Below are positions 44,326 through 53,502 of a stretch of 64,000 nt of DNA, piece after piece. The stretch comes from Victivallales bacterium (lineage in GTDB: Bacteria; Verrucomicrobiota; Lentisphaeria; Oligosphaerales; Oligosphaeraceae): the NCBI GenBank assembly GCA_017548425.1, contig JAFZAB010000166.1, positions 1 through 64,000 of the forward strand. The letters are read 5' to 3'. Position 1 is the first letter of the stretch, and each line of letters starts with the position of its first letter. A model generated the notes under the pieces. That model was not told the DNA's origin. It saw nothing but the letters and a program-made list of their open reading frames with translations, and did not search any database. The translations under genes were made by a program, and so were the position numbers.

Positions 44326-46182
44326 ATGGAACTGAGAAAATCGTTTGGCCGATTTGTCAAAGGCGGCGCTTTGACGCCGAAAGGATGGTTGCGTCGCCAA
44401 CTGAAACTGCAGGCGGACGGGCAGGCGGGGAGTCTGGATAAATTCTGGCCGGATGTGAAGGATTCCGCTTGGATCGGCGGCAAAGCGGAAGGCTGGGAGC
44501 GCGTGCCATACTGGCTGGACGGTTTCATTGATCTTGCCTGGCTGTTGAATGACGACGATATGAAGGCTCGCGCAAAACGCTATATCGACGCTATTTTCGC
44601 AAACCAATGCGCAGACGGCTGGATTTGCCCATGCCCTGTGGAGGCGCGTGCGGGATATGACATGTGGTCGTTGTTCCTGCTTGCGAAAGTTCTTCATGTA
44701 TGGTATCGTCGTACAGATGATCCACGAGTCGCCCCCACGCTTCTGGAGGCATTCCGCCAGTTAAGAAGCCATTTGGCGGCGAATCCGCTGAAGAATTGGG
44801 GGAAGTACCGCTGGTATGAAGGACTCGGCGCTCTCGCGTGGTTGTATGAAGAGACAGGCGAGGCGTGGCTGTTGGAACTGGCGGAGCAGATTCGCCAGCA
44901 AAGCTATGATTATCCGTCACTTGTGGCGAATTGGCCATATACGTCAAAGGCCACGAAATGGACGTTTGAGGAACATGTCGTCAATCTCGGCATGGTGATT
45001 CATTCGGAGCTGTTCTACCAGAGATTGCATCCGGAATCAGAATCGGACGGCGAGGCGTTCGCTGAAGCAATGTTGGCGAATCTCATGAAATACCACAGCA
45101 TGGCGACAGGCATGTTCACAGGCGATGAATGCGTTTCGGGCGACAGTCCGTCACAAGGCACGGAATTGTGCGCCGTTGTGGAAGCCATGTATTCAGAGGA
45201 AAATCTGCTGGCGGCGACAGGCCATCCCATTTGGGGTGATCGTCTGGAGAAATTGGCCTTCAATGCGTTGCCGGCCGCTTGCTCGGCTGACATGTGGACG
45301 CATCAGTATGATCACGCCACCAATCAAATCGGTTGCCAGAAGGAGCCGACGCCGATTTGGAGCACCAACGGGCCGGAGGCCCATCTGTTCGGTCTGGAGC
45401 CGAACTACGGCTGCTGCACGGCGAACCATGGGCAGGGCTGGCCGAAATTAGCCGCCTCCGCCTTCCTGCTCGGCGACCGTTCCATCATTTCCGCGTTGAT
45501 GCTGCCATGCCGTCTGGAGACGGAAATCGATGGCGCGCAGATTGTTTGCGAAATCGAAACGGACTATCCGTTCCGCGATACGGCGACTTATACGGTCACC
45601 GTATCCCAGCCGGTCGCGTTTGATTTGAAAATCCGTGTTCCGGGCTTTGCAAAGACCGCTGAAATCGATGGCAAGTCCGTGAAAACAGGTGTTTTCCATG
45701 TGATTTCAAAAACGTGGGAAGGCAAGACTGAATTGAAGGTAAAACTGACGTTTGAGACGCAGTTCATCGAACGCCCACACGGCATGTCCGTTTTGTGGCG
45801 TGGACCATTGCTGTTCTCACTGCCGATTCCGTCCCGTTCGGAGAAGCATGAATATGTGCGGGATGGCGTGGAGCGGAAATTCCCGTATTGCGACTATGAA
45901 TATTTTGCGACGGCACCGTGGAATTATGCCTTTGCGGGACAACCTGTTGGTGTAGAAGAACATCCGTTGCCAGATATGCCGTTTGCGGAAGACCGCCCGC
46001 CGATTACGATCAATGTGCCGATGGTGCGTATTCCATGGGCAATCCATGAAAAGAGTCTTGCGATCGCGGCGCCGCAACCGACGTCGCTGACGCCGGAAGG
46101 CGCGGCGGAGCAGAAGACGCTGATTCCGTTCGGCTCGACGATGTTGCGAATGACGGAAATGCCAATCATTAAGGTGGATTGA
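44326..46182 (+). CDS. GH127-like (DUF1680) beta-L-arabinofuranosidase-type protein
   Basis: A 618-residue protein of the GH127/DUF1680 group with an alpha/alpha barrel (GWERVPYWLDGFIDLAWLL near 60-78) and beta-sandwiches behind it. The diagnostic YGCCTANHGQGWPK gives adjacent C363 and C364; in GH127 enzymes a Cys cluster binds Zn and supplies the nucleophile. The ATG at 44326 has an AAGGAAAGG ribosome site, unlike the GTG upstream. No signal peptide is seen. It stands ahead of, but probably independent from, the purine pair. Confidence 0.85.
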   Translation: MELRKSFGRFVKGGALTPKGWLRRQLKLQADGQAGSLDKFWPDVKDSAWIGGKAEGWERVPYWLDGFIDLAWLLNDDDMKARAKRYIDAIFANQCADGWICPCPVEARAGYDMWSLFLLAKVLHVWYRRTDDPRVAPTLLEAFRQLRSHLAANPLKNWGKYRWYEGLGALAWLYEETGEAWLLELAEQIRQQSYDYPSLVANWPYTSKATKWTFEEHVVNLGMVIHSELFYQRLHPESESDGEAFAEAMLANLMKYHSMATGMFTGDECVSGDSPSQGTELCAVVEAMYSEENLLAATGHPIWGDRLEKLAFNALPAACSADMWTHQYDHATNQIGCQKEPTPIWSTNGPEAHLFGLEPNYGCCTANHGQGWPKLAASAFLLGDRSIISALMLPCRLETEIDGAQIVCEIETDYPFRDTATYTVTVSQPVAFDLKIRVPGFAKTAEIDGKSVKTGVFHVISKTWEGKTELKVKLTFETQFIERPHGMSVLWRGPLLFSLPIPSRSEKHEYVRDGVERKFPYCDYEYFATAPWNYAFAGQPVGVEEHPLPDMPFAEDRPPITINVPMVRIPWAIHEKSLAIAAPQPTSLTPEGAAEQKTLIPFGSTMLRMTEMPIIKVD

Positions 46183-46224
46183 TTTTTAAACTCTTTACAT
46201 AAATAAATATAAATGGAGCGTAAC

Positions 46225-47631
46225 ATGTTTGAGAAATGGTTTCATTTGAAAGAGCACAAAACGGATGTCAAGACTGAAATTCTCGCTGGCGTGACGACAT
46301 TTTTGGCGATGGCGTACATTCTGGCTGTGAATCCCAACATTCTGTCGGCCTGTGGGATGGATCGTGGCGGCGTGTTGATTGCGACGGCATTGGCATCGTT
46401 CGTTGGAACCGTGCTGATGGCCATGTTGGCGAACTATCCGTTCGTCTTGGCCCCCGGCATGGGGTTGAACGCGTATTTTGCGTTCACGGTCTGTTTGACC
46501 ATGGGCTATTCGTGGCAGTTTGCGTTGGCGGCGGTCTATGTGGAAGGCGTGCTCTTCCTGCTGCTGTCGTTGCTCAACATACGCGAGGCGATTTTCAATG
46601 CGATTCCGCTGGCTCTGAAGAGCGCGGTCGGCGTCGGTATCGGCTTGTTCATCGCGTTCATCGCGTTGCAGAACGCGCATATCATCGTCGATAGCCCCGC
46701 GACGCTTATCACTATTCAGGGTTTCAACGTCAACAACATCCATACGCATGGCGTATGCGCGATTCTGACCATGATCGGAACGCTTATCACGGCGGCGCTC
46801 ATGCAACGCAACGTCCGCGGCAGCATTCTGATCGGCATCCTCGCAACATGGATTCTCGGCATGATTGCGCAGGCCACGAAACTGTATCAGGTGAATCCCG
46901 AACTGGGCTGCTTCTCCCTTTATCCCAATTTCTCCTTCGACACGTTTGCCGAAACCTTCAAAGGTTTCAGAAGTGTCTGCGGCGCACTGTTCAAGTCCTC
47001 TTCATGGACGCAGAAGGACTCCGCTCTCACGGGATTTTCGTTGCTTGGTTCCATGAATTTCTTCACCATCATGTTCGCCTTCCTGTTTGTCGATCTTTTT
47101 GACACGCTGGGCACGCTGATTGGTGTTGCAACGAAGGCCGACATGCTTGATGAAAAAGGCCGTCTGCCGAAAATCAAAGGTGCTTTGCTTGCCGACTCCA
47201 TCGCGACGGCCGTCGGCGCCATCTTCGGCACATCGACGACCACGACATTCGTGGAATCCGCGACTGGCGTCGCCGAAGGAGGACGCACTGGCTTGACGGC
47301 TTGGACGGCCGCCATCCTTTTCCTGCTGGCAATTTGTCTGTCGCCGTTGTTCCTTGCCATTCCGGCATTTGCGACGGCTCCCGCACTGATCGTCGTCGGC
47401 TTCTACATGATGACGACGATTGTGCGGATTGATTTCAACAACCTGTATGACGCGATTCCCGCATACATCACGATCATCGCGATGCCATTTGCATACAGCA
47501 TCAGCGACGGCATCAGCTTTGGCGTCATCTCCTGGACGATTCTGAATCTCTTCTCCAAGAATCGTAGCAAAGTCAGCTGGCTGATGATCGTGCTGACGAT
47601 TCTGTTCATCCTGAAATACGCGTTGTTGTAA
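46225..47631 (+). CDS. NCS2 family adenine/guanine/hypoxanthine permease (AzgA-like)
   Basis: A 468-residue permease with ~13-14 helices of the AzgA/PbuG branch. AGVTTFLAMAYILAVNP, GMGLNAYFAF and SATGVAEGGRTGLTAW are family features. The ATG at 46225 has a GGAG 8 nt upstream. It imports purine bases by proton symport. It lies 11 bp upstream of adenine deaminase, an obvious purine salvage operon. Confidence 0.93.
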   Translation: MFEKWFHLKEHKTDVKTEILAGVTTFLAMAYILAVNPNILSACGMDRGGVLIATALASFVGTVLMAMLANYPFVLAPGMGLNAYFAFTVCLTMGYSWQFALAAVYVEGVLFLLLSLLNIREAIFNAIPLALKSAVGVGIGLFIAFIALQNAHIIVDSPATLITIQGFNVNNIHTHGVCAILTMIGTLITAALMQRNVRGSILIGILATWILGMIAQATKLYQVNPELGCFSLYPNFSFDTFAETFKGFRSVCGALFKSSSWTQKDSALTGFSLLGSMNFFTIMFAFLFVDLFDTLGTLIGVATKADMLDEKGRLPKIKGALLADSIATAVGAIFGTSTTTTFVESATGVAEGGRTGLTAWTAAILFLLAICLSPLFLAIPAFATAPALIVVGFYMMTTIVRIDFNNLYDAIPAYITIIAMPFAYSISDGISFGVISWTILNLFSKNRSKVSWLMIVLTILFILKYALL

Positions 47632-47642
47632 TTGGGAAAAAC

Positions 47643-49292
47643 ATGAAGACAGGCATTTCCGTTGCACAGAAGCGTGAGAAGGCCGATCTGGTCATCAAAA
47701 ACGCGAACATCTTCCATTTGACGACCGGCAAGTTCGAATTGGCAGACATTGCCGTCGTCAATGGCTTGATTGCAGGTATCGGCCATGGCTATGCGGCTGA
47801 TAGCGAATATGATGCGCAAGGGAGGACGGCCGTGCCTGGCTTCATTGATGCTCACGCTCACGTCGAGTCGTCGATGGTGACGCCGCGGCAGTTCGAACAA
47901 TGCGTGTTGCCGCATGGCGTGACGACCGTCGTCTGCGACCCGCATGAATTGGCGAATGTCGTCGGTGAAGCGGCCTTCGATTATTTCTTTAAATCCGCTG
48001 AAAACATGGACTTGGACATGCAGGTAAGATTGTCCTCCTGCGTTCCTGCCACGCCGTTGGAGACGGCTGGCGCGGCGATTACATCGGAAAATTTAAAGAA
48101 ATGGCATGAACGCTATCCATCCGCAGGTCTGGCGGAATTCATGAATGTTCCGGGCGTGCTGTTCGAAGACGAAGAGGTCATGGCGAAGCTACGCCTGTTC
48201 GACTATGTCGATGGCCATTGTCCGTTGCTTTCTGGTGACGGATTGAATGCGTATGTATTTGCTGGCATTCGCAACTGCCACGAAACAAGCAATGTGCAGG
48301 AAGCGGAGGAAAAAATCTCCCGCGGCATGCATGTGTTCATTCGTGAGGGGACGGCGGCGCGGAATCTTGAGCAGCTGTTGCCGATTATCACACTGCAGAA
48401 TTCGCCATTCCTTGCGTTTTGCACAGATGATCGCAATCCGCTGGATATCGCGGAAGGAGGTCATCTTGATACAGTGATCGCCCGCGTCATTGCGGCCGGA
48501 GTGGATCCGCTGGTGGCATATCGCGTGGCGACTTTTTCCGCCGCCACAGGTCTCGGCTTGCGCGATCGTGGTCTCATCGCCCCCGGCAAGCGGGCAGATA
48601 TCGTCTTGTTAGACGATTTGAAAACGTGTAGGGTGGCTGCTACATTCACGAAAGGGAAATTGTTCTCCTCTAAGGAAATACAGATGGAGAACGTGCCCGA
48701 TGCATTTTTGCATACAGTGCATTGCCGTGAAGTGTCCGCCGATGATTTCATCGTTTCAAAACATGGAGTGGACACACCGGTCATCGGTGTCCTCGATGGT
48801 AGCATCATCACGGATTTCCTACGGATGGATCCGGACAAGGAGGAAGACGTCCTGCCGATGGCCGTATTGGAGCGTCACGGAAAGAACGGCAACATCGGGC
48901 GGGCATTTGTTCATGGCTTCGGCATGAAGCGCGGGGCTCTCGCGTCAAGTGTAGGGCATGATTCGCACAATTTGTGCGTTGTCGGAACAAACACGACAGA
49001 CATGGCTGTCGCCGTGAATGCCTTGCGACAGTCACAAGGCGGCCTATGCGTTGCGATCGAGGGGAAAGTTGCCGGCCTGTTGCCGTTGCCCGTGGCGGGA
49101 CTGATGTCCAATTTGCCGCATGGCGTTGTCGAAAAGCAGATCAGCGCTGTGCGTGCGGCATCGAAACTGACAGGAACGTCGTTGCATGAACCATTTATGA
49201 TGCTAGCGTTCCTGCCATTGCCCGTCATTCCGTTTTTGAAATTGACAGATTGCGGGCTGGTGGATGTTCAGAAATTCAAGATTATTGGATAA
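47643..49292 (+). CDS. ade: adenine deaminase
   Basis: A 549-residue amidohydrolase that turns adenine into hypoxanthine and ammonia. FIDAHAHVESSMVTP gives metal ligands H71 and H73 and the following Glu75, and the C-terminal half has GFGMKRGALASSVGHDSHN, typical of the family. It is coupled to the permease. Its last 28 codons (49206-49294) are repeated in diverged form at 51910-51998, so this gene end marks a recombination site. Confidence 0.96.
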   Translation: MKTGISVAQKREKADLVIKNANIFHLTTGKFELADIAVVNGLIAGIGHGYAADSEYDAQGRTAVPGFIDAHAHVESSMVTPRQFEQCVLPHGVTTVVCDPHELANVVGEAAFDYFFKSAENMDLDMQVRLSSCVPATPLETAGAAITSENLKKWHERYPSAGLAEFMNVPGVLFEDEEVMAKLRLFDYVDGHCPLLSGDGLNAYVFAGIRNCHETSNVQEAEEKISRGMHVFIREGTAARNLEQLLPIITLQNSPFLAFCTDDRNPLDIAEGGHLDTVIARVIAAGVDPLVAYRVATFSAATGLGLRDRGLIAPGKRADIVLLDDLKTCRVAATFTKGKLFSSKEIQMENVPDAFLHTVHCREVSADDFIVSKHGVDTPVIGVLDGSIITDFLRMDPDKEEDVLPMAVLERHGKNGNIGRAFVHGFGMKRGALASSVGHDSHNLCVVGTNTTDMAVAVNALRQSQGGLCVAIEGKVAGLLPLPVAGLMSNLPHGVVEKQISAVRAASKLTGTSLHEPFMMLAFLPLPVIPFLKLTDCGLVDVQKFKIIG

Positions 49293-49294
49293 AG
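49206..49294 (+). repeat. 3' end of adenine deaminase, copy 1 of an 89 bp direct repeat
   Basis: 89 bp that include the last 28 codons and the stop codon of ade. It matches 51910-51998 at 83 of 89 positions by my count, in the same orientation and with equal length. Confidence 0.9.
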
Positions 49295-49340
49295 CTAGTA
49301 TGTATAAACATGATGATTTTACCCATGATGGAATTCTATA

Positions 49341-50732
49341 TTAAAAATTCCCATACACAAAAGGTGTAAATTCGACTGGATGGAAAAGTATAATCAACCA
49401 TATCATCGTAAATAGTATGGTATAGCTGAATAATGAACCATAGGGCAATTCCATAAATTTGTCAAGTCTCAATTCTTTTAGAATATGCCAAATAAACACT
49501 AAAAGTATTATTCCTATATGAAAAGGATTACACCAGAATACTCCTTTCTGACATAGAAACATCCTCTTTATGATACAATAGGCTTGTTGGCATGTATTTG
49601 CACGAAAGATAATCCATCCAAACATTACGCAAAGAAGTGTCAGTATGATACAAACACTTCGAATGATGGTATTGGTTGGATGAATCGTGTTTCTCCTCTG
49701 AGACCAGAGTTTATGGGAACACAGTAAAAGACCGTGCCAGATGCCCCAAACAATAAATGTCCAGTTAGCACCATGCCATAATCCTCCTAGTACCATGGTT
49801 AATAATTGGTTGAAATATGAACGTAATTTCCCCTTACGATTGCCACCTAAAGGAATATAGACATAATCTCGTAGCCAGTATGACAGTGAGATATGCCAAC
49901 GTCGCCAGAATTCCGTAATGTTTTGTGAAAGATATGGCCAATCAAAGTTTTCATTTATATGAAAGCCTAGCATTCGTGCACTACCGATAGCCATATTTGA
50001 GTAACCGCAAAAGTCGCAATAAATTTGTATAGTGTAACAGAATGCAGCAACCCATAGAGTCAAATAGTCAAATACTGCATAATTTTCAAAAACCTTATTT
50101 ACAAAAGAACTTAAGTGGTCAGCAATAAGTATTTTTTGGAAAAGACCTATTGTGAATTGGCGTAACCCATAGTAAATCTCCTTGGGCTGAAGTTTTTTTT
50201 CTTCAATAAGTTGTGTATGTATTTCGCGGATTCGGACTATTGGGCCAGCTACCAGTTTGGGAAAAAAGCAGGTTATTAGAGCGGTATCTATAAGACTACA
50301 GGGGATTTCTTTGCCCTTATAAACATCCGCTATCAGACTAATGCATTGGAAAGTAATAAATGAGATTCCAAGTGGCAAAAACATATGGACAACTGTAGGT
50401 CTTCGTCCAAATATAGCGCTAATTGTTTCTAGCAGGAAGTTGGTGTATTTGAATAAGACAAGAATTCCTAGAAGCAGAGTGATAGCGACATAGCAAAGGT
50501 ATTTACACAATTTATTGGGGGAGTTGTGTTGAGACTTCAAAGCGAGCATAGTGCCATATGTTACAAATACGTATACCAGCAATAATGGTAAAAAACGCAC
50601 ATCAACCCAAGCATAGAAATATAAACTTGCAATAAGAAGTAAGATCTTTTGTATAGTGTTATTCCGTAGAATATGTGTTCCTAGTATGCAAATAAATAGC
50701 AAAAACAAATATTCCAACTGATTGAAGTTCAT
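49341..50732 (-). CDS. MBOAT-family O-acyltransferase (AlgI-like)
   Basis: A 463-residue multi-spanning membrane protein. PLGISFITFQCISLIADVY, YCDFCGYSNMAIGSARMLGF, TEFWRRWHISLSYWLRDYVY and GLWHGANW with the catalytic His (~H320) mark an AlgI/DltB-type enzyme. Such proteins pass acyl (usually acetyl) groups across the membrane for transfer onto polysaccharides. Its ATG overlaps the SGNH gene stop (ATGA), so the two are coupled. It is the last gene of the locus. Confidence 0.93.
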   Translation of the reverse strand: MNFNQLEYLFLLFICILGTHILRNNTIQKILLLIASLYFYAWVDVRFLPLLLVYVFVTYGTMLALKSQHNSPNKLCKYLCYVAITLLLGILVLFKYTNFLLETISAIFGRRPTVVHMFLPLGISFITFQCISLIADVYKGKEIPCSLIDTALITCFFPKLVAGPIVRIREIHTQLIEEKKLQPKEIYYGLRQFTIGLFQKILIADHLSSFVNKVFENYAVFDYLTLWVAAFCYTIQIYCDFCGYSNMAIGSARMLGFHINENFDWPYLSQNITEFWRRWHISLSYWLRDYVYIPLGGNRKGKLRSYFNQLLTMVLGGLWHGANWTFIVWGIWHGLLLCSHKLWSQRRNTIHPTNTIIRSVCIILTLLCVMFGWIIFRANTCQQAYCIIKRMFLCQKGVFWCNPFHIGIILLVFIWHILKELRLDKFMELPYGSLFSYTILFTMIWLIILFHPVEFTPFVYGNF

Positions 50733-51748
50733 TTCAATAGTTCCTCTATAATGGCTTCTGCCACAATCCGATGCCCATCTGCATTGAGATGTCCTTCCCC
50801 AGGACATGTGTTGAAAAATCCACGAGGAAATTGATGTGTGGTTAGGGTAAAATCACAAAATCGTTTTTCAAGATTGAGAATCCCATTGCCAACAAGTCCG
50901 AATTCATGACTAACTTTATCAAATTGTTTGAATATCTCAGTTTCCTTATCTTCAGTGATTATGGCATTATTTTGAATGCGTGGTACTATAGGTACATAGA
51001 CAATCAGCAGTTTTTTATCGTTTGAAGAAATCTTCAGGGTATTTAACATATCGCGCCAATATGCTTCATAATATTGTTTATGGGAAGATGTATCTAGGGT
51101 GTAAGTTTTTTCCCGTCTCCAGTGATTCCCAGTAAAATCTAATCCATTCCGAAAACAGATTTCTGTTTTTTTCAGTATGTTTCGAAATGCCATCAAGCGT
51201 AAACGATAGGATAGAAAACCTAGCTTTCCTTCTATTTTTCGGAATGGATAAACTGGACGTAGTGACTTGAAATCAGTTGTTTTATTTGGAGGCAAAATAT
51301 CAGATATATCAGCAATAAGCAAGATATTTGTATGAACATTGGAAATAATATGGTCATAGATGTTCATTAAGTGATTATATTCAACACATCGGTTACCACT
51401 TATGCCTATGCCGATGCAAGGTGTGCCCTTTGCAGATAACTGTGCCTGTATTCGATCTTCCGGGGCGACCATGTTTGCTTCAACATAACTGTCACCAAAA
51501 AGTAGAATTTTAGGACTCGTTGATGTAACTCGCTGTGCATCACTAGCTTCTAACCCTAATTCCCCATAGTAGAAGGTATTCCAATTTTCCTTCCTTTCAC
51601 GTTTCATCGTGCCCGGTATTGGAATGGGAAGGCCTATTATCTCATCTTTTTGACATATTGTTGGAGTGGTCAGCAAAAATGCTCCCAAAAACCAAATGGT
51701 TAAAAGAGATATGAAAAAGGCTATGAGAATTTTTATTATATGTCTCAT
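50729..51748 (-). CDS. membrane-anchored SGNH/AlgX-like acyl transfer protein
   Basis: A 339-residue protein with one N-terminal membrane helix (residues ~4-26) and a periplasmic SGNH hydrolase-like domain. LLFGDSYVEANMV carries the Ser (~S87), and NADGHRIVAEAI supplies the conserved C-terminal His block. In AlgX/AlgJ/PatB-type pairs such proteins place the O-acyl group on the glycan. The ATG at 51748 gives the membrane anchor directly; a longer frame upstream has no support. It is coupled to the MBOAT gene. Confidence 0.85.
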   Translation of the reverse strand: MRHIIKILIAFFISLLTIWFLGAFLLTTPTICQKDEIIGLPIPIPGTMKRERKENWNTFYYGELGLEASDAQRVTSTSPKILLFGDSYVEANMVAPEDRIQAQLSAKGTPCIGIGISGNRCVEYNHLMNIYDHIISNVHTNILLIADISDILPPNKTTDFKSLRPVYPFRKIEGKLGFLSYRLRLMAFRNILKKTEICFRNGLDFTGNHWRREKTYTLDTSSHKQYYEAYWRDMLNTLKISSNDKKLLIVYVPIVPRIQNNAIITEDKETEIFKQFDKVSHEFGLVGNGILNLEKRFCDFTLTTHQFPRGFFNTCPGEGHLNADGHRIVAEAIIEELLK

Positions 51749-52016
51749 TTTATTATATTTATGTTCTGTGATAAATCTAATGGTGGTTATCAAGGGGGAG
51801 ACACACGAAGAAGGCGCATAAGTGAATACGATGAAAATTTCAGTTTGAAAATACTCACGCGGGCCACAGACGTTAGCACCATCCGGACAGCGCCGCGCAA
51901 ACAAATGCGGCATTCCTGCTATTGCCCATCATTCAGTTTTTGAAATTGACGGATTGCGGGCTGGTGGATGTTCAGAATTTCAAGATTATTGGATAAAGTG
52001 TTTTGGGTTTAGATCA
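51749..52016. other. junction between SGNH and MurF-like genes, with ade remnant
   Basis: This 268 bp gap has a piece of apparently unrelated sequence (51760-51909) followed by the ade 3' remnant. It is the inner junction of the inserted MBOAT/SGNH cassette. No terminator is obvious. Confidence 0.6.
51910..51998 (+). pseudogene. remnant of an adenine deaminase 3' end
   Basis: The sequence encodes, in an open frame ending in TAA, a diverged copy of the last 28 residues of adenine deaminase (GLVDVQNFKIIG instead of GLVDVQKFKIIG at the end). Six substitutions separate it from 49206-49294, several synonymous or conservative, so it came from a working relative of the gene rather than a fresh duplication. 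It cannot be expressed as a protein here. It points tail to tail at the MurF-like gene, 18 bp away. Confidence 0.9.
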
Positions 52017-53480
52017 TTACAAGATTTCTGACGGCCATAGAGCCATTATGACTTTTTCCAGCTCCATGCTATGACTTGCCTTGAATAAAACTAAATCACC
52101 ACTATTCATGATTTCTTTTAGTCGTGTTGTCACTTCATCCAGAGATTGGCATTTGTGAATATCGAGTTTTCCATTGTTTATAATGGAATCAGCTGCTTTG
52201 CACATTTCTTCGCCAATGGTGATTAAATAGTCAAATTTAGACTGAACAACATATTGTATCACATTGGTGTGCATTTCGGAAACCAATGTACCGCTCTCCT
52301 TTATGTCTCCCAGCACGGCAATTCGTTTCCCTTCAACAGGAATCCGCTCTGCAGCATCTATCGCCGCTTTGATGCTTTTTTCAATGGCGTTATAGCAATC
52401 TGCATACACAATGATATTGTCTTTTGTATGGACTACGTTCTGTCTTATTCCTTCTGTTCTATATTTCCCTAGTCCTTTCACAATATTTTCCGGCGATATG
52501 CCGTCACAAGCTGCAACAGCAAAGGCATACAATGCACACAGTGCATTATGTGCCGCGTATATATTATTTAAAGTGATTTGATATCTGGCACCATTTTCTT
52601 TTACAGTTATGGAAAAAGACAAGCCGTTATTTGATGTGTATATATCCTGTACCCTAAAGTCTGCGTCTTCATTTTTCTCTGAAATCGTAATGATTTTTTG
52701 TTCCTTTAACAAATCAACACGATTGAATTCGTCGATGTTAACAATAACCGTACCATTTTTCGGCATGTGTTTTGCAATAGAACATACCTCTTCAACAATT
52801 TTATCATCGTTTTCAAAATTCATGAAATGTGATTTGTCTATTGAAGTAATCACAAATATATCAGGGCGAATCATTTCGGAAACATATTGTGTTTTGCCTG
52901 GAGTGCCTTCATGAATTTCTTGAATCATTCTTTCGGTTCCATCGGGTATTGTTTGCACAGCCTGCCCCACTGACCTTCGCGTATTAGCATTGCTTGAATT
53001 ATAATATGTTCTGTAAGTTGTCTTGTAAATTTCACCAATCATGTTCTTTGTTGTTGTCTTGCCAATACTTCCTGAAACAGCAATAACTTTTACCTTATCA
53101 TGAAGGTCGCGGTAATATCTTCCCATTTTGGCAAATACTGCCAATGGATTATCTGTTATCATACATGGATATTCGTCAAAATTGTCTTGGGTGATAAGAA
53201 GAATGGCTCCTTTACGAACAGCATCTGCTGCATTCTGCCTAGTCTCAACCATGCATGCATTTTGTGGTGAAATGCTGAATGACATATATATCGAATCCAA
53301 TAAACAAAGTTCCATAATGACTTTGTTACTGTTTTCTTTTCCTTTATCATTCAACTGGACATTACAACCTTGCTTTTTTAAATATTCAAGAAAAAAAGCA
53401 ACTGTCTGATATTTTTCAGGATTCAAAATCCGTTTCACTGATGGTAACGAAATCAAGTAATGATATAATTTCTTAATCAT
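52017..53480 (-). CDS. MurF-like Mur ligase family protein in a polysaccharide locus
   Basis: A 487-residue ATP-dependent amide ligase of the Mur family, closest in pattern to MurF. The nucleotide loop SGSIGKTTTKN is near residues 133-143, NIDEFNR follows, and the C-terminal domain has KSIKAAIDAAERI and LGDIKESG. The N-terminal part lacks the usual UDP-MurNAc-peptide-binding features at a glance. The neighbours are a flippase and an ATP-grasp protein rather than division and cell-wall genes, so it may add an amino acid or amine to a glycan. The ATG at 53480 is chosen. Confidence 0.85.
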   Translation of the reverse strand: MIKKLYHYLISLPSVKRILNPEKYQTVAFFLEYLKKQGCNVQLNDKGKENSNKVIMELCLLDSIYMSFSISPQNACMVETRQNAADAVRKGAILLITQDNFDEYPCMITDNPLAVFAKMGRYYRDLHDKVKVIAVSGSIGKTTTKNMIGEIYKTTYRTYYNSSNANTRRSVGQAVQTIPDGTERMIQEIHEGTPGKTQYVSEMIRPDIFVITSIDKSHFMNFENDDKIVEEVCSIAKHMPKNGTVIVNIDEFNRVDLLKEQKIITISEKNEDADFRVQDIYTSNNGLSFSITVKENGARYQITLNNIYAAHNALCALYAFAVAACDGISPENIVKGLGKYRTEGIRQNVVHTKDNIIVYADCYNAIEKSIKAAIDAAERIPVEGKRIAVLGDIKESGTLVSEMHTNVIQYVVQSKFDYLITIGEEMCKAADSIINNGKLDIHKCQSLDEVTTRLKEIMNSGDLVLFKASHSMELEKVIMALWPSEIL

Positions 53481-53502
53481 ATATAAATATTGGACCTTTT
53501 TG

